Assembly: GCF_029962835.1 (NCBI RefSeq)
Contig: NC_080573.1
Coordinates: 92,499,501 to 92,563,500 of the forward strand
Source of the DNA: Magnolia sinica
Lineage: Eukaryota > Streptophyta > Magnoliopsida > Magnoliales > Magnoliaceae
Direction of reading: 5' to 3'
DNA length: 64,000 nt
Positions 25,680 to 38,856 of the stretch are shown here, piece by piece. Numbering within the stretch: position 1 is the stretch's first letter; each line of letters opens with the position of its first letter. Made by a program: the position numbers and the translations under genes. Below the pieces are notes generated by a model, which saw only the letters and a program-made list of their open reading frames with translations, ran no database searches and was not told the origin of the DNA.

Positions 25680-26700
25680 AAAGTGTAATCTCCTTCTGTC
25701 ATTTACATGCATGTGGTGGCCATTTTTTGCTAAGAAGACCACAACTAAAATTCTGCAGTATGGCTTTTACTGGCCCACTTTGTTAAGGATGCTAATAATT
25801 TTTTTAAAGCTTGCGAGTGTTGTCAAAAATTGGGTGGACTATCCCGTCGAAATATGATGCCTTTAAACCCCCATTCTTACTATTGAAGCATTTGATTCCT
25901 AGAGCATCGATTTCATGGGACCATTCCCCTAATCATTTGGAAATCTTTATATATTGCTTGCATTAGATTATATTATTAAATGGGTTAAAGAGATCCAATG
26001 CCAAAATAATGACCATCGCATGGTGGTTAAATTCCTTAAAAAAAACATCATTTCTTGGTTCGGAACTCATCAAGTCATTATCAGTGATGGTGGAACCCAC
26101 TTTTGTAATAGGTCATTCATGACATTAATGAAAAAATACAACATATCACATAAAATGAGTATTCCCTATCACCCGCAGACAAGTGGTCAAGTTGAGATTT
26201 CTAATGAAAAAATTAAGCAGATTTTGGAGAAAACGGTAAACCCTGATCATAAAGATTGGTCAATTCGATTAACCAATGCATTATTGGCTTACCGTACCAC
26301 ATATAAAAATCCTATCAGAATGTCTCCCTTTAGACTCGTCTATGGGAAAGCTTGTCATTTGCCTGTAGAGCTAGAACATAAGGCCTATTGGGCAATTAAA
26401 ATTTTCAATTTTAACTTGGACAATACAAGCTCGCTATAAATTACAACTTAATGAGCTTGAAGAGATTTAGAATGATGGGTATGAGAGTTTCAGAATTTAC
26501 AAGTACATGATGAAGAAGTTCCATGATAGGAAAATCCTTCAGCCACATCAAAAAGTCCTCCTATATAATTCTAAACTTCATTTATTTTTGGAAAAATTTA
26601 GATCTCGTTGGACCGACCCCTTTATTCTTAAAATGGTTTATCCTCATGGGACTGTCGAGATTGAAAATCCAATGAATGATAATGTTTTTTTAAAGTAAAT
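25680..26700 (+). pseudogene. Gypsy integrase
   Basis: A zinc-binding relic (HLHACGGHF.., CECCQKLGG) lies at 25700-25830 across several frames. The catalytic core is at 25954-26439: ALDYIIKWVKEI, SDGGTHFCNRSF, YHPQTSGQVEISN and AYRTTYKNPI. The last piece (26507-26698) has RKILQPHQKVLLYNSKLHLF and KFRSRWTDPF, the chromodomain-free C-terminus usual in Athila/Tat. Stops at 26437 and near 25885 break it. Confidence 0.85.
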
Positions 26701-27655
26701 GGACATTGACTTAAGCCATTCATTAAGAATTTTCATTCAAAGGCTATGTCCATACCTCTAATTGATCTTGTGTATCAGGATTAACCTCCTAGTCTGATGG
26801 AGGTGTAGTTAGATTTATTGCTTTCTTAGGATTTAGAACTAGGATTAGTTTATTTTTAGTATTGTTTTAGTTTTTTGCTGACCCTTTTAGAATATTAAAG
26901 ACTTTAAATATCGATGCATTCTTCCTTCTCAGGTACTATCTTTCTAACTCATTCCTATTTTATTATCTTTGTCTCATAATTGAGCTGATTACATACTTCT
27001 TACATTGGGGACAATATAAATTTTAGGTTGGGGGTGAGAGTAGATGGATCTAATCAGTATTTTTTCTAATTTTGTAGCCAAATTTTTTAAAATTTTCTGT
27101 TTCAAAACTCTTTTGGAAAGTGAATTCTGCGTAATTTGGATGTATGTTGAGTATTATGATGAGATATAAAATAAACTTTGGAAATCTAGAGTCTATTTGG
27201 TTAGTAGACTTTTGACTAAGTTTTCCTTATTAGTTGATTAGTAGAAAACTGTAAGCATCAATTGAGGCTAGCTCACAATTCACATCTAACCTATAATTTG
27301 TGAAGTTGCTTACTTTCTAGTGTTAATATGAGAATTTCTTAAAAGTACTAGGAACTAAGTCTGAAGATCATTATCTAACTAAAAATTATTATAAAAAGAA
27401 AATGAACCAGCTAGAAAATAGTGAGATTGAAATTAGCTGCCTACTATATGTGATTCAATGAAAAATTCATGCAAAGAAAGAATACAAGAATGGAAATAGG
27501 TACAAGAAATCAATATAAAATCAAAAGCTAAAAAATAAGTGAAAAGGAGGATAAGATCAAAATCAATACTTGTATTGAGTTGTCCACTTTAAGATAATGA
27601 ACATGGCTAACATTATGAAAGGTAATTTAATTTCATGGAATTATAAATTAGAGAT

Positions 27656-29443
27656 TTTAAGTGCTGTAGTTTATAGCCCCTTTTTGTTGTCAAATTTGTG
27701 GTGCCAAAGACACTGTTATGAAGCCTGCATATGTGAAGAACAAAGCTCTACTCAAGATCAGCTTTGATTGACAAGCACTGTTTACAAGTCAAGACTCGAG
27801 AAAGTGAGATTGTTCGACTTAATTCAAGACAAGGATAATGCAAGATCTCAAGAAGCTTTCAAGTTTGAGCTACATCAAGACTTCAAGCTTCATTACTTTC
27901 AAAGGTCACTCGTCTCTAAGTTTCAATGTCCTTACTTCACTATTAAGGTATGATTGACCTTAGGTTGACCTTTAGAGTAAGCCATTTTGGATACATAATT
28001 CATATGTTTTATATAAGTGAGTTTAGTCTGTTCTAAGACTAGTCCTGGACTTGTTCGACTAGTCCTAGCACTGCTTCGACCTGTCTAAGAATTTCCTAGA
28101 TCAGTCGTAAGTTTGTTGCAAAATTCAGAAATTTTTTATTAGGCTTCGACTAGTCTTAGGGACTGTTCGACTAGTCGTATGAACAATGTCGACTATTTCT
28201 TCGACCAGTCATAGTCATACGACTCAAAGTATAGTGTTGAAATTCAGCTAGCTTCGACTAGTCGTGAGCAACCTACGACCAGTCGTAGACCTGTACGACC
28301 AGTCGTGAAACCGCCAGATCGTATCGCGCCTGAATTTTCAAATATCTGTTGGTTCTACGACCAGTCGTAGAGATCTTTAGACCAGTCGAAGACGTGATTT
28401 GCTCACCTATAAATAGAGCACGAATCTCAAAATAAAATATGAAATTCAAGCTAATTTAATTCGGCTTTCTAAGAGATAAGTCTGTCCTTCATTTAAGCTA
28501 AGTGTGCATGTTTAATATTCTCTTTCTTTAGCTTTTCAAATTGATTTTGTTTCTTATATTCCAATCTGATCTGAAAAAGAAGAAGTTTCATTTTTTCTTT
28601 TTCTGGAATCAAAATCAATTAGAGCTAACCCCATTTGGTTTAATTTAAAATCTATTAGAACCTAGAACCATTACAAAGTGAGTATTGGACATTGAACTTT
28701 GACATTCAAATCTTTAGTCTGACTTGGTTCTTCTAGGCTGTTACAACGAAGGAGAAATTCAGGTATTTTACGTTTATGTAATTTACTTTCATTTGGTTTT
28801 CTTTTGGAATTTGCTAGAAAAATCTCATTGTATTGGTTATCTGAGGAGAGCCAGGAAAACTTAGAAGAGGGATTTTTTTTTAATTGTATAAGCCCATAGA
28901 GAAATACACAATTGTGAAGGTTTTGGGTGTACCTGAAAAACGTATCTTTGATAGTGAACGTTGATATCCCCTATGTGAGGATATTAGGAGTGGAGTAGCT
29001 GTGTGGCTGTTTATTAACAGTTGGTGTACACACAAGCGAACCACTATAATCCCTTGTGTTTTATGGTTGTGTGGTTTATATTTCATATCTTTAATTATTC
29101 ATTTGTGGGATGTATATATGGATGTGAATGTTGTAATCATTTTATTTCAAGCTCAGTGGGGAATGTTGTAATAGTTTAGATTTATATTTCTGTAATTTAT
29201 TCCTTACTATCTCTTTATTAGTTTGAGCTTCAGTTTCTCTATTTGTTCTAGTAAGGTTGCCCTGCCATTTTTATGGTGCATGGTTGTCCTTAGAACAATC
29301 AATATTTTAAGATTGCATTCAACATTGTGTATTGATTTATTTATTTGGCTATCTCTCTTTCTTTATTTCCGCTGTATTTATTTTAAATTTGGCATAGTCC
29401 TATTCCCCCCCCCCCCTCTAGGACATATAACTTGGCTATTTCA
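27656..29443 (+). repeat. 5' LTR of copia B
   Basis: 1788 bp with about 12 palindromes of CGACCAGTCG/CGACTAGTCG type at 28040-28390, a TATAAATAG box at 28408-28416 and a C-run at 29405-29416 before the end ATTTCA. It differs from the 3' LTR by many substitutions and by a roughly 50 bp duplicated stretch that is present in the 3' copy (36565-36610). Confidence 0.92.
28408..28416 (+). promoter_or_regulatory. TATA box of copia B 5' LTR
   Basis: TATAAATAG directly after the palindrome array, in the same arrangement as copia A (9725-9717) and the 3' LTR copy. Confidence 0.6.
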
Positions 29444-29445
29444 AG

Positions 29446-29458
29446 TGGTATCAAAGCC
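29446..29458 (+). other. Primer-binding site of copia B
   Basis: TGGTATCAAAGCC, one base different from the copia A site (A for G at position 9), two bases after the LTR end. Confidence 0.85.
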
Positions 29459-29519
29459 TAATAGCTCTCTTTCTTATTTGGATTTAATTCTTGAGCTAAC
29501 GATCTAAGCTTTATATAAG

Positions 29520-32500
29520 ATGTCAAATTTTGATAGCCTTTCAGTCACTAGGCCTCCACCTTTTGATGCAACCAATTATGCCTATTGGAAAGCCAGGATG
29601 AGGATCTTCCTCAAATCTATGGATGAAAGTGTGTGGCTATCCACAGTGAATGAATGGATCCCCCCTACCACTGAAGTAACCGGGATTGATGGTTCAAAAT
29701 CTATGAAAGTTACACCATATTTCTCTTGGACCACACTTCAGAAAAATGAGAGTAGTGCAAATGCTAAAGCACTAAATGCAATTACTTGTGCACTATCACC
29801 GGATGAATTCAAAAGAATTATATCCTGTGATTCTGCAAAACAAGCTTGGGATATATTGGAAATGACACACGAGGGTACTTCAATTGTCAAGAAATCTAAG
29901 ATACAAATCCTCACAACTAAATTTGAGGAAATATGTATGGAAAAAAATGAAATATTCATGGACTTCTATACCAGATTAAATGACAATGTAAACTCTATGT
30001 GGGGTCTAGGTGATAAAATCCCTGAAAGCAAGATTTGTGCTAAAATACTACGCTCACTTCTTGAACGGTTCAATTCTAAAGTAACCGCAATCCAGGAACT
30101 TCGTAATACGGACAATATGAAGGTTGAGGAATTAGTTGGCTCATTATAGACTTATGAGTTAACCTTTAAAGCTCTAAAAGAAAAATCTATTGCCTTAAAA
30201 ACTTCCAAAAATGGTTTTTAAGAAAATGATTTAAACTCTGATTTAGAAAACTTTGAAGATGATATGGCTCTTTTGGCAAAAAGGTTTTATAAAATTTTTA
30301 AAAGTAAAAAGAGGATTGATCTTCAAAAAGCATTTGATAAAAAGAAACCTAAACCTAAATCAAGAAAATTATTAAAAACAGTCAATGTTACAACTGCCAT
30401 GAGTATAGGCATTTGGCTAACAAATGTCTCAATAAGGGCAAGTCAAAAAAGAAAAGTATGATGGCTACTTGGGACGAGTCCTCTGATTCTGAAACTGAGT
30501 CAGGTTGTGATGTTAAGGGCCTTATGACTCTACCCAAATTCACTTTTTCAGATAATGATGACTCAACTAGTGAAGAAAATCTGAATAGTGAATGTGAAAA
30601 TGAAGATGATCTTAAAGATGCATAGAATGCCCTATACAAGGAAAGTTGTAAAATTGCTGTGAAATTGAAACTTCAAAAAGAGAAATTTTCTAAACTCAAA
30701 GAAATTTATGAATCTCTTATTTTAGAAAAGTCCCACATTTCAGACTGTTTTGAAAAGATAATGCAATTTGGATTTTAAAACCTCCCAGATTGAAAATCTT
30801 AAATCTGAAAATGAACAACTAAACCATGAAGTCTCCTCTCTCTTGAGTTTAAAGGAAACCTGGAAATATGCCCAAGGTGATCCTAAATTAGAAAAACTCT
30901 TATCAGGATCGAGAAAATGTGGCAATCGATCTGGTTTGGGTTATGATAAGAATGTTTCTCCTAAACCAAAGAATACTCCTCCCAAGTTTGTAAAGGGAGA
31001 GACCTTAAACTCAAAAGGGAAAGATCAAATGTTTTCTAAAATCTCTAAATCTTTTCAAAAATCTAAAAGTAATTATATCAACTATAAAAAGCAAAATCAA
31101 AATCTTTTGGCTGAAAAGATAGTTGATTTACTTAAGGAGCTTCTAAAGTCTAACTCAATAGGTCATACTTATAATTCTTATAAACGAAAGAAGACCAACT
31201 ATCTACTTAAATCCAAAATGGTTATGAAATGGGTTCCAAAGGTCACTTGTTTGGTTGCTCACACTGCTTTTAAAGCAACAAGCCATTCTAAGTGGTACCT
31301 AGACAGCGGATGCTCAAGGCATATGACTGGTGATAAAGGTTTATTCACCGATTTCAAAGACATGACTGATGGTTTAGTCACATTTGGTGATGGCAGCAAC
31401 TGCAAGATTATGGGCCAAGGTACGGTTCAACTCTATAACCTTCCTTTGTTTAAAAATGTTTTGTATGTTGAAGGACTAAAACATAATCTTTTAAGCATAT
31501 CTCAAATTTGTGATAATAACCATAGTGTACGGTTTTCTAATCAAAGCTGTGAGATTCTAAACAACATGGATTTAGTAGTACTAACTGGACGTAGAACGTC
31601 TGAAAACTGTTATATTGTTAGCGAATCCAGCTCATCTAATCAATCATGTTACATGGTCCATATAGACGAGATTGATTTGTGGCACAAACATCTTGGACAT
31701 GTACACTACCGAAATCTATATAGATTGAGTAAATGGGAACTTATAAGAGGTCTATCCAAACTACAAAAATTAAATAAAATATGTGGTGAATGCCAGATTG
31801 GCAAACAAACGAGGAACTCACACAAAAAGGTGAATTTCAATACCACATCAAGACTACTCGAGCTTCTCCATATGGATCTTGTAGGACCTACCAGGACGAA
31901 AAGTTGAGGTGGCAAAAGATATATCTTGGTAATAGTAGATGACTTTACCAGATATACATGGGTTGTCTTCTTAAAGGACAAATCAGAAACCCTTGAAGAA
32001 GTAAAAAATGTTTTCAAAAGGATTCAAACTGAAAAAGGTTCTCAAGTCAGTAAGATTCGTAGTGATCATGGATCTGAATTTGAGAATAGTGGTTTTGAGA
32101 AGTTCTGTGGCGACTAGGGAATATTACATGAATTCTCAACGCCTAAAACTCCACAATAAAATGGTATAGTTGAAAGGAAAAATAGAGTGCTTCAAGAAAT
32201 GGCTAATGTCATGTTGAATAGTATGAAGCTCTCTAAGAATCTTTGGGCTGAAGCAGTCAATACAGCATGCTATATCATTAACCGGGTTTACACTAGTAAA
32301 GGTAATAATAAAATGGCTTACGAAATGTGGTTCGATAAAAATCCTACTGTCAAATACTTTTGTGTTTTGAGCAACAAGTGCTATATTTTACGAGATCGTA
32401 AATATCTGGAAAAGTTTGATACGAAGAGTGATGAAGGGATCTTTTTAGGATACTCTTTAAACAGTCGAGCTTATAGGGTTCTGAATAAAAGGACCAATGT

Positions 32501-34266
32501 GATTCAAGAGTCTATCAATGTAGTCATTGATGATCACTTAAACACACCACCAGTCTCAAGTTCAGATAATGATGAAGTTCTAGTAATTGATAAATCTGAT
32601 ACTTCATCTAATCCGACTGATTCTAAACTGATGACTGTTAAAGATCATCCAATCACACAGATTCTTGGAGACCCTCTCACTGGTGTTCGTACCCGTAGAC
32701 AACTTGAGGATATATGTAATTACATATGTTTTACATCCTAGATAGAACCATCTAACATAAAAGAAGCTCTTGCTGATGAAAACTGGATTGTTGCGATGCA
32801 AGAAGAACTTAACCAATTTTTGAGAAATGATGTTTGGTATCTCGTACCTAGACCTAAAGATAAACACATCATTGGAACCAAATGGATTTTCAAAAATAAG
32901 TCTGACGAGCTTGGCAATATAATTAGATACAAGGCTAGGCTAGTGGTATAAGGTTACACTCAAATTAAAGGTATTGATTATGATGAAACATTCGCACCAC
33001 GAGCACGTCTTGAATCAATTAGACTCTTTATATCCATTGCGTATTTTAGAAAGTTTAAGATTTACCAAATGGATGTGAAAAGTACATTTTTAAATGGCGA
33101 TCTGCATGAGGAAGTCTATGTTGAACAACCGATGGGTTTTGAAGACCCCAAAAATGCCGATCATGTATATCGCCTTAAAAAGGCACTTTACGGTTTAAAA
33201 CAAGCTCTTAGGGCATGGTATGAGAAACTAATAAAGTTTTTATTAAGCCATAATTTTCAAATGGGATGTGTTGATAAGACTCTATTTATTAAAAACATAA
33301 TGATCACATTTTAATAGTACAAATTTATGTTGATGATATCATTTATGGATCTACCTATACTGACATGACTATTGAGTTTGCGGATTTGATGAAATCTCAG
33401 TTTGAAATGAGCATGGTTGGGGAATTGAATTATTTCCTTGGGTTGCAAGTAAAACAAAAACCTGATGGAATGTTCATTTCTCAATCTAAATATGCTATGA
33501 ATTTGATTAAGAGATTTGGATTTGAGAATGGTAAGAATTTTGATACTCCTATGAGTACAACTTTGAAACTCTCAAAAGATTCTACAGGTAAAAATGTGGA
33601 TCCGAAATTATATCGGAGTATGATTGGTAGTTTACTGTATTTAACTACTAGTAGACCCGATATCACTTAAGTGTTGGTATTTGCGCTAGATATCAGTCTG
33701 ATCCTAAAGAGTCGCACTCGACTGCTGTCAAGTGGATTATGCGATATGTCGCAAGTACTGTTAATCTCGGTCTTTGGTATCCACATGAGACTAGTGTTCA
33801 ATTAGCTGGGTACTCGGACGCTGACTGGGCTGGTAATCTTAATGATAGAAAATCAACCAGTAGTGGTTGCTTTTATATTGGAAACTATTTAGTTTCTTGG
33901 TTTAGCAAGAAACAAAGTTCTATATCACTTTCAACAGCTGAAGCTGAATATATCGCAGCTCATAATGCGTGTACACAGCTTGTTTGGATGAAACGTATGC
34001 TAAGTGATTATGGAATTAAACAGGATTCCATATTATTATATTGTGATAATTCTAGTGCCATAAATATTTCAAAAAATCTAATTCAGCATTCTCGTACTAA
34101 GCACATTGATATTAGATTTCATTATATTTGAGAATTAGTAGAAGAAAAGTTTATATCTTTGGAATATATCCCTTCCGAGAATCAACGTGCTAACATTTTC
34201 ACTAAACCGCTTGACAAAAGTAGGTTTAACAAAATAAAATTTGATCTTGGCATGTGCATTTTAAAA
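29520..34266 (+). pseudogene. Gag-Pol of copia B, inactivated
   Basis: Co-linear with the copia A polyprotein from [10 protein letters not shown] to the end of RNase H. Open pieces are 29520-30149 (Gag), 30768-31907 (zinc-knuckle linker, protease [11 protein letters not shown], integrase N-part), 31926-32117, 32187-32741 (integrase core and C-part), 33069-33314 and 33365-33670 (RT) and 33739-34131 (RNase [10 protein letters not shown]). In-frame stops include TAG at 30147, TGA at 31905, TAG at 32115 and TGA at 34129. The knuckle region near 30390 is frameshifted. At least ten lesions make it non-coding. Confidence 0.92.
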
Positions 34267-34362
34267 TGAGTATTTATGCCTATTTGTATCATATTGTATA
34301 TAATTCTTTGATTAGATTTCAATTTTTGTATATAATACTGGAAATCAGATTTTTGGCTGGTA

Positions 34363-34432
34363 CTCGACCAGTCGTGAGTATACACGACCAGTCGTGTTAC
34401 GACCGGTCATGTACATCTACGACCAGTCGTGA
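34363..34432 (+). repeat. Internal palindrome cluster between pol and extra ORF (copia B)
   Basis: Four CGACCAGTCGTG/ACGACCGGTCAT palindromes, about 97 bases after the pol end, in the same place and order as the copia A cluster at 3535-3606. It stands outside the LTRs. Confidence 0.75.
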
Positions 34433-34724
34433 ATCGCGTGAATCACTTAAAATTGGAAAAAACGCTTCATCTTCTTCATTTCCTCTTCACTCTCCAACGA
34501 GCCGACGCCCGTCTAGTCGAACCCTTCCTTCAAAATTTTCAAGGTTAGTACTCCATTTACATTTTTCTTGTAGATTTGTGTCTAGATTACTTCTATTTTA
34601 CTCTTGAAGTCATCTATTTCAAATTTCGTTAAGATTTGGGGTATTTTGTTTGTAAAATTTAATTTGAGAAAACTCTCTTCTCAATCCTTTGTAACTCTTT
34701 ATTTTCTTGAAATCTTTGTTGCAA

Positions 34725-35880
34725 ATGACATCTAGAGGGAGAAAGACAACATCCCGTGGTCTATCTTCTTCCTCCAGATCGGCCCCTATCACTAAGCGTC
34801 ATCTTTAGGCTCCCGAGGACGGTCCATCTTATGTTCGGGACATCAGATTGCGTAACATTATTATTGAACATCCTGTTGATACTAATCATGTTGCTCCTTT
34901 TGATATCATTCCTATGCTCCAAGCTATAGGTTGGGATAATTTATTGCATTGGGGTGGGCCAGCATACCGGTCCATTGCCCAGTTCATGTTCGCATGCATA
35001 AGTGATTTTTCATTGGAAAATTTATCTTTTAAGATAGCCACAAGAGAAGGGCCATTTGACGTTGATCGTCATTTGATTTCAGCTCTTATGGAAATTCCTG
35101 TGAATGATGAGGGCATTCCTATCCATAACTTATCTAAAAAACCCTTAGTAACTAAAAAACGTATGCTCACTAGAGATTTATGCAATTTGGATGCTCAATA
35201 GACACATAAAGGGAATGCGCTTTCCTCAAAGTATCTGTTACCCAAATACAGAGTTCTTCACAAAATCTGTGTTTAACTTATATCCTCGATCAAGTAATAA
35301 ATCTGAATTGACTTCCTTCATGGGTCATGTTCTTCATGCTGTTGCCAGCGGTGCTCATGTTTGTCTACCATCCTTGATTTGTCGCTCCATTATTCAGTTT
35401 TGACTCCATCTAGGTCACAGTGACATTCCTTTTGGTTATTTGATGATTGTGTTGGCTATGCATATGCTAGTCGATATGCCGGTTGGAGAGGCCCCTATCC
35501 ATCATCTGATATTTAACAATTCTAATATCAATAAGATGAAGCTTGATTTCCTTCTTAGCTAAGGTGCTGTTGTTAGCAATGCTGAAGCTAAACATGAGGA
35601 AGAAGCTAGTGATCTTCCTCCTGATGATATCAACATGGATGATATTTTTGACGAACTTGAATCTGATTCTGCAAATGATCCAGATTATGAGCCTTCTGAG
35701 TTTGATGCACATCTGCGTGCATTGGAAGATAAGGTTAAGAATATGAATGTTAAGATGGAAAACATGTCTGTTGTCCATGATTTACAATTCAAGTATATGC
35801 GCAAATCTCTTAGGCGCTTGAACAAGGGCATGCATCAACTTGATCCTTCCATCCCTGCTCCTTCATCTGGTTCAGATTAG
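34725..35880 (+). pseudogene. Extra ORF of copia B, about 385 codons, broken
   Basis: Function unknown. It starts MTSRGRKTTSRGLSSSSRS, a basic Ser/Arg-rich head, with a stop near 34807. It continues with a globular part (34848-35201: VRDIRLRNIIIEHPV, DIIPMLQAIGWDNLLHWGG, REGPFDVDRHLISALMEIP). After shifts near 35200 and 35400 it finishes with the acidic MDDIFDELESDSANDPD and coiled-coil C-terminus (35635-35880). The middle recalls the 'putative plant transposon protein' type domain seen in plant retroelements; that is a guess. I see no clear signal peptide or membrane segment, so an envelope role is not supported. Copia C has the same order of parts, and copia A only the tail. Confidence 0.65.
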
Positions 35881-36355
35881 CTCTTTTAAATTTACTAGTT
35901 TGTTATAACTTTATTACTCTTGCGCTAGCTTAACTGGTTTTGAGATTGTAGCTATCTTTGACTTAGCTTAGTTTATGAATTATGTGGGTTGTTTATGCTA
36001 GTTACTCATATCTTGTCTTGTTACCTCTCATATATCTCTTTACTTATTTCTCCTCAGCCATCTGTTTTGTGCTTCCTTTGTCCTATTGTGACAAAAAGGG
36101 AGAGAATGGATATGGATGTGTCTAATGATTATGTTATGAGGAGGGAGTAGCATTGCGTTTTTGATGTATGTTACTCAGGGGGAGTATGTGCAGAAGTGGA
36201 CTGTATGTTATGTTGAATATTGATTTATAGGTTTGCAGGATCATGTTAGTATGCCGGTTGATAACAACTGGTGCATGATTCTTTAATCAGATATTCTGCG
36301 TTATGTAACATATCTTAGAAGTATGTTTTGTCACTAATTTGATAAAGGGGGAGAT
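35881..36355 (+). other. 3' untranslated region and purine tract of copia B
   Basis: Noncoding stretch with 'gtgacaaaaagggagagaatgg' like repeats near 36088, an early purine tract, and the final tract at 36344-36355. Multiple purine tracts before the 3' LTR are described for Sireviruses. Confidence 0.55.
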
Positions 36356-38196
36356 TGTAAGTGCTATAGTCTATAGCCCCTTTTTATTGTCAAATTTGTG
36401 GTGTCAAAGACACTGTTATGAAGCTTACATATGTGAAGAACAAAGCTCTACTCAAGATCAGCTTTGATTGACAAGCACTGTATACAAGTCAAGACTCGAG
36501 AAAGTGAGATTGTTTGACTTAATTCAAGACAAGGATAATGCAAGATCTCAAGAAGCTTTCAAGTTCAACCTTAAGATTTCAAGAAGCTTTCAAGTTTGAG
36601 CTACATCAAGACTTCAAGCTTCATTACTTTCAAAGGTCACTCGTCTCTAAGTTTTAATGTCCTTACTTCACTATTGAGGTATGACTAACCTTAGGTTGAC
36701 CTTTAGAGTAGGCCATTTTGGATACATAATTCATATGTTTTATATAAGTGGGTTTAGTCTGTTCTAAGACTAGTCCTGTACTTTGTTCGACTAGTCCTAG
36801 CACTACTTCGACCTATCTAAGAATTTCCTAGATCAGTTGTAAGTTTGTTACAAAATTCAGAAATTTTCTGTTAGGCTTCAACTAGTCTTAGGGACTGTTC
36901 GACTAGTCATATGAATAGTGTCGACTATTTCTTCGACCAGTCGTAGTCCTATGACTCAAAGTACAGTGTTAAAATTTGGCTAGCTTCGACTAGTCGTGAG
37001 CAACCTACGACTAGTTGAAGGAGACCTACGACCAGTCGTAGACCCTTACGACCAATCGTGAAACCGCCAGATCTTATCGCTCCTGAATTTTCAAATATCT
37101 GTTGGTTCTACGACCATTTGTGGAGATCTTTAGACCAGTCGAAGACGTGATTTGCTCACTTATAAATAGAGCACGAATCTCAGAATAAAATATGAAATTC
37201 AAGCTAATTTAATTCGGCCTTCTGAGAGATAAGTCTGTGCTCCATTTAAGCTAAGTGTGCATGTTTAATATTCTCGTTCTTTAGCTTTTCAAATTGATTT
37301 TGTTTCTTATATTCCAATCTGATTTGAAAAAGAGGAAGTTTCATTTTTCCTTTTTCTAGGATCAAAATCAATTACAGCTAGCCCTATTTGGTTTAATTTA
37401 AAATCTATTAGAGCCTAGAACCATTATAAAGTGAGTATTGGACATTGAACTTTGACATTCAAATCTCTAGTCTGACTTGGTTCTTTTGGGCTGCTACAAC
37501 GAAGGAGAAATTTAGGTATTTCACGTTTATGTAATTTACTTTCATTTGGTTTTCTTTTGGGATTTGCTAGAAAAATCTCATTGTATTGGTTATCTGAGGA
37601 GAGCCAGGAAAACTCAGAAGAGGGGGTTTTTTTTTTAATTGTGTAAGCCCACAGAGAAAGACATAATTGTGAAGGTTTTGGGTGAACCTGGAAAACCTAT
37701 CTTTGATAGTGAACACTGATATCCCCTGTGTGAGGATATTAGGAGTGGAGTAGCTGTGTGGCTGTTTATTAACAGTTGGTGTACATACAGGCAAACCACT
37801 ATAATCCCTTGTGTTTTGTGGTTGTGTAGTTTATATTCCATATCTTTAATTATTCATTTGTGGGATGTATATGTGGATGTGAATATTGTAATCATTTTAT
37901 TTCAGGCTCAGTGGAGAATGTTGTAATAGTTTAGATTTATATTTCTACAATTTATTCCTTGCTATCTCTTTATTAGTTTGAGCTTCAGTTTCTTTATTTG
38001 TTCTAGTAAGGTTGCCTTGCCCTTTTTGTGGTGCATGGTTGTCCTTAGAACAATCAATATTTTGATATTGCATTCAGCATTGTGTATTGATTTATTTATT
38101 TGGCTATCTCTCTTTCTTTATTTCCGCTGTATTTATTTTAAATTTGGCATAGTCCTATTCCCCCCCCCCTCTAGAACATATAGCTTGGCCATTTCA
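36356..38196 (+). repeat. 3' LTR of copia B
   Basis: 1841 bp, TGTAAGTGC...ATTTCA, with palindromes at 36770-37150 and a TATAAATAG box at 37161-37169. It is directly preceded by the purine tract and followed by the target duplication GAGAT. Confidence 0.93.
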
Positions 38197-38856
38197 GAGA
38201 TCACTTAACACGCTAGAAACTTAATGTTTACACTTCTTCGATTGATTAGGCGATGAATGAGAACTTAGTTCATTTATTTGCTATGGATATTAGAACCTAG
38301 ATTATTCATGTTTTATTCTCATGACTTTGAGTACTATTACATGTATTAAGTTTGCATAGAAGATTACTATCTATGGGAGAATTGAAATTGGAGATTTTAG
38401 GAATTGGTGTTCACATGTTTTGCTCAGAAGTAGCAAAAAGCTAGTTGTGGAGTGTGTCGAGTGTGAAATATTGCATATTTCTCCCTTGTCATACCTTAGT
38501 TTTATGGACATGATAATACTTAATCAATCTTTTTATAAATGTTTTGTCTTACGAGGTGATTTTGGGAGCTTAATATGAAAAGGGTGCTAAAAGCATAGAT
38601 TTGATGTTCAAGAATTACTAAAGTGAGGATTAGATCCTTAGTTGCCAAGATTGAAGATTTCAAGAGTCCGAGGTCCAATAAAACCAAGTGAAGAATGAAG
38701 AAATTCAAGATTACAAAGTGTAGAAATCTAAAACTGTTGAACTTAACAGTTCGATGACCTCGAACACAGCTTCAATGCCATCGAAGTAAGTTTCGATGTC
38801 ATCAAAGGAGGCTCGATCCCATCCAAAAATTAAAGAAAATCAAGTTTGGTTGCTGG
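38197..38856 (+). other. Gypsy 3' region resumed, with LTR-like palindromes
   Basis: Continuation of the gypsy element interrupted at 27655: noncoding AT-rich DNA, then a stretch with TTCGATGCCATCGAAG-type palindromes from about 38755. No coding frame. The palindromes resume at 39625-39810 after a transposon. Confidence 0.5.

Larger units (their letters stand above)
22224..27655 (+). mobile_element. Ty3/gypsy element (Athila/Tat-type), gag C-terminus to 3' region
   Basis: Contains in order gag zinc knuckle, protease, reverse transcriptase, RNase H and integrase relics, then a noncoding tail with 'attggggacaat' and 'ggttgggggtgagag' (27005-27045), the hallmark sequence between integrase and 3' LTR in Athila/Tat elements. 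All genes are broken. The 3' part is interrupted at 27655 by copia B and resumes at 38197. Confidence 0.8.
27656..38196 (+). mobile_element. Copia element B, full-length Ty1/copia (Sirevirus-like), dead
   Basis: 10,541 bp on plus with LTRs 27656-29443 and 36356-38196 and a perfect 5 bp target duplication GAGAT (27651-27655, 38197-38201). It has a primer site TGGTATCAAAGCC at 29446 and a purine tract AAAGGGGGAGAT abutting the 3' LTR. Gag-pol (29520-34266) and the extra ORF (34725-35880) have many stops. The first bases of the 5' LTR read TTTAAGTG where the 3' LTR has TGTAAGTG. It is the same family as copia A by protein and LTR layout, but older. Confidence 0.93.

Noticed and set aside
34725-35880. 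Retroviral-like envelope gene
   Set aside because: No signal peptide, no membrane segment and no furin-like site is visible; only the position resembles envelope-like ORFs.
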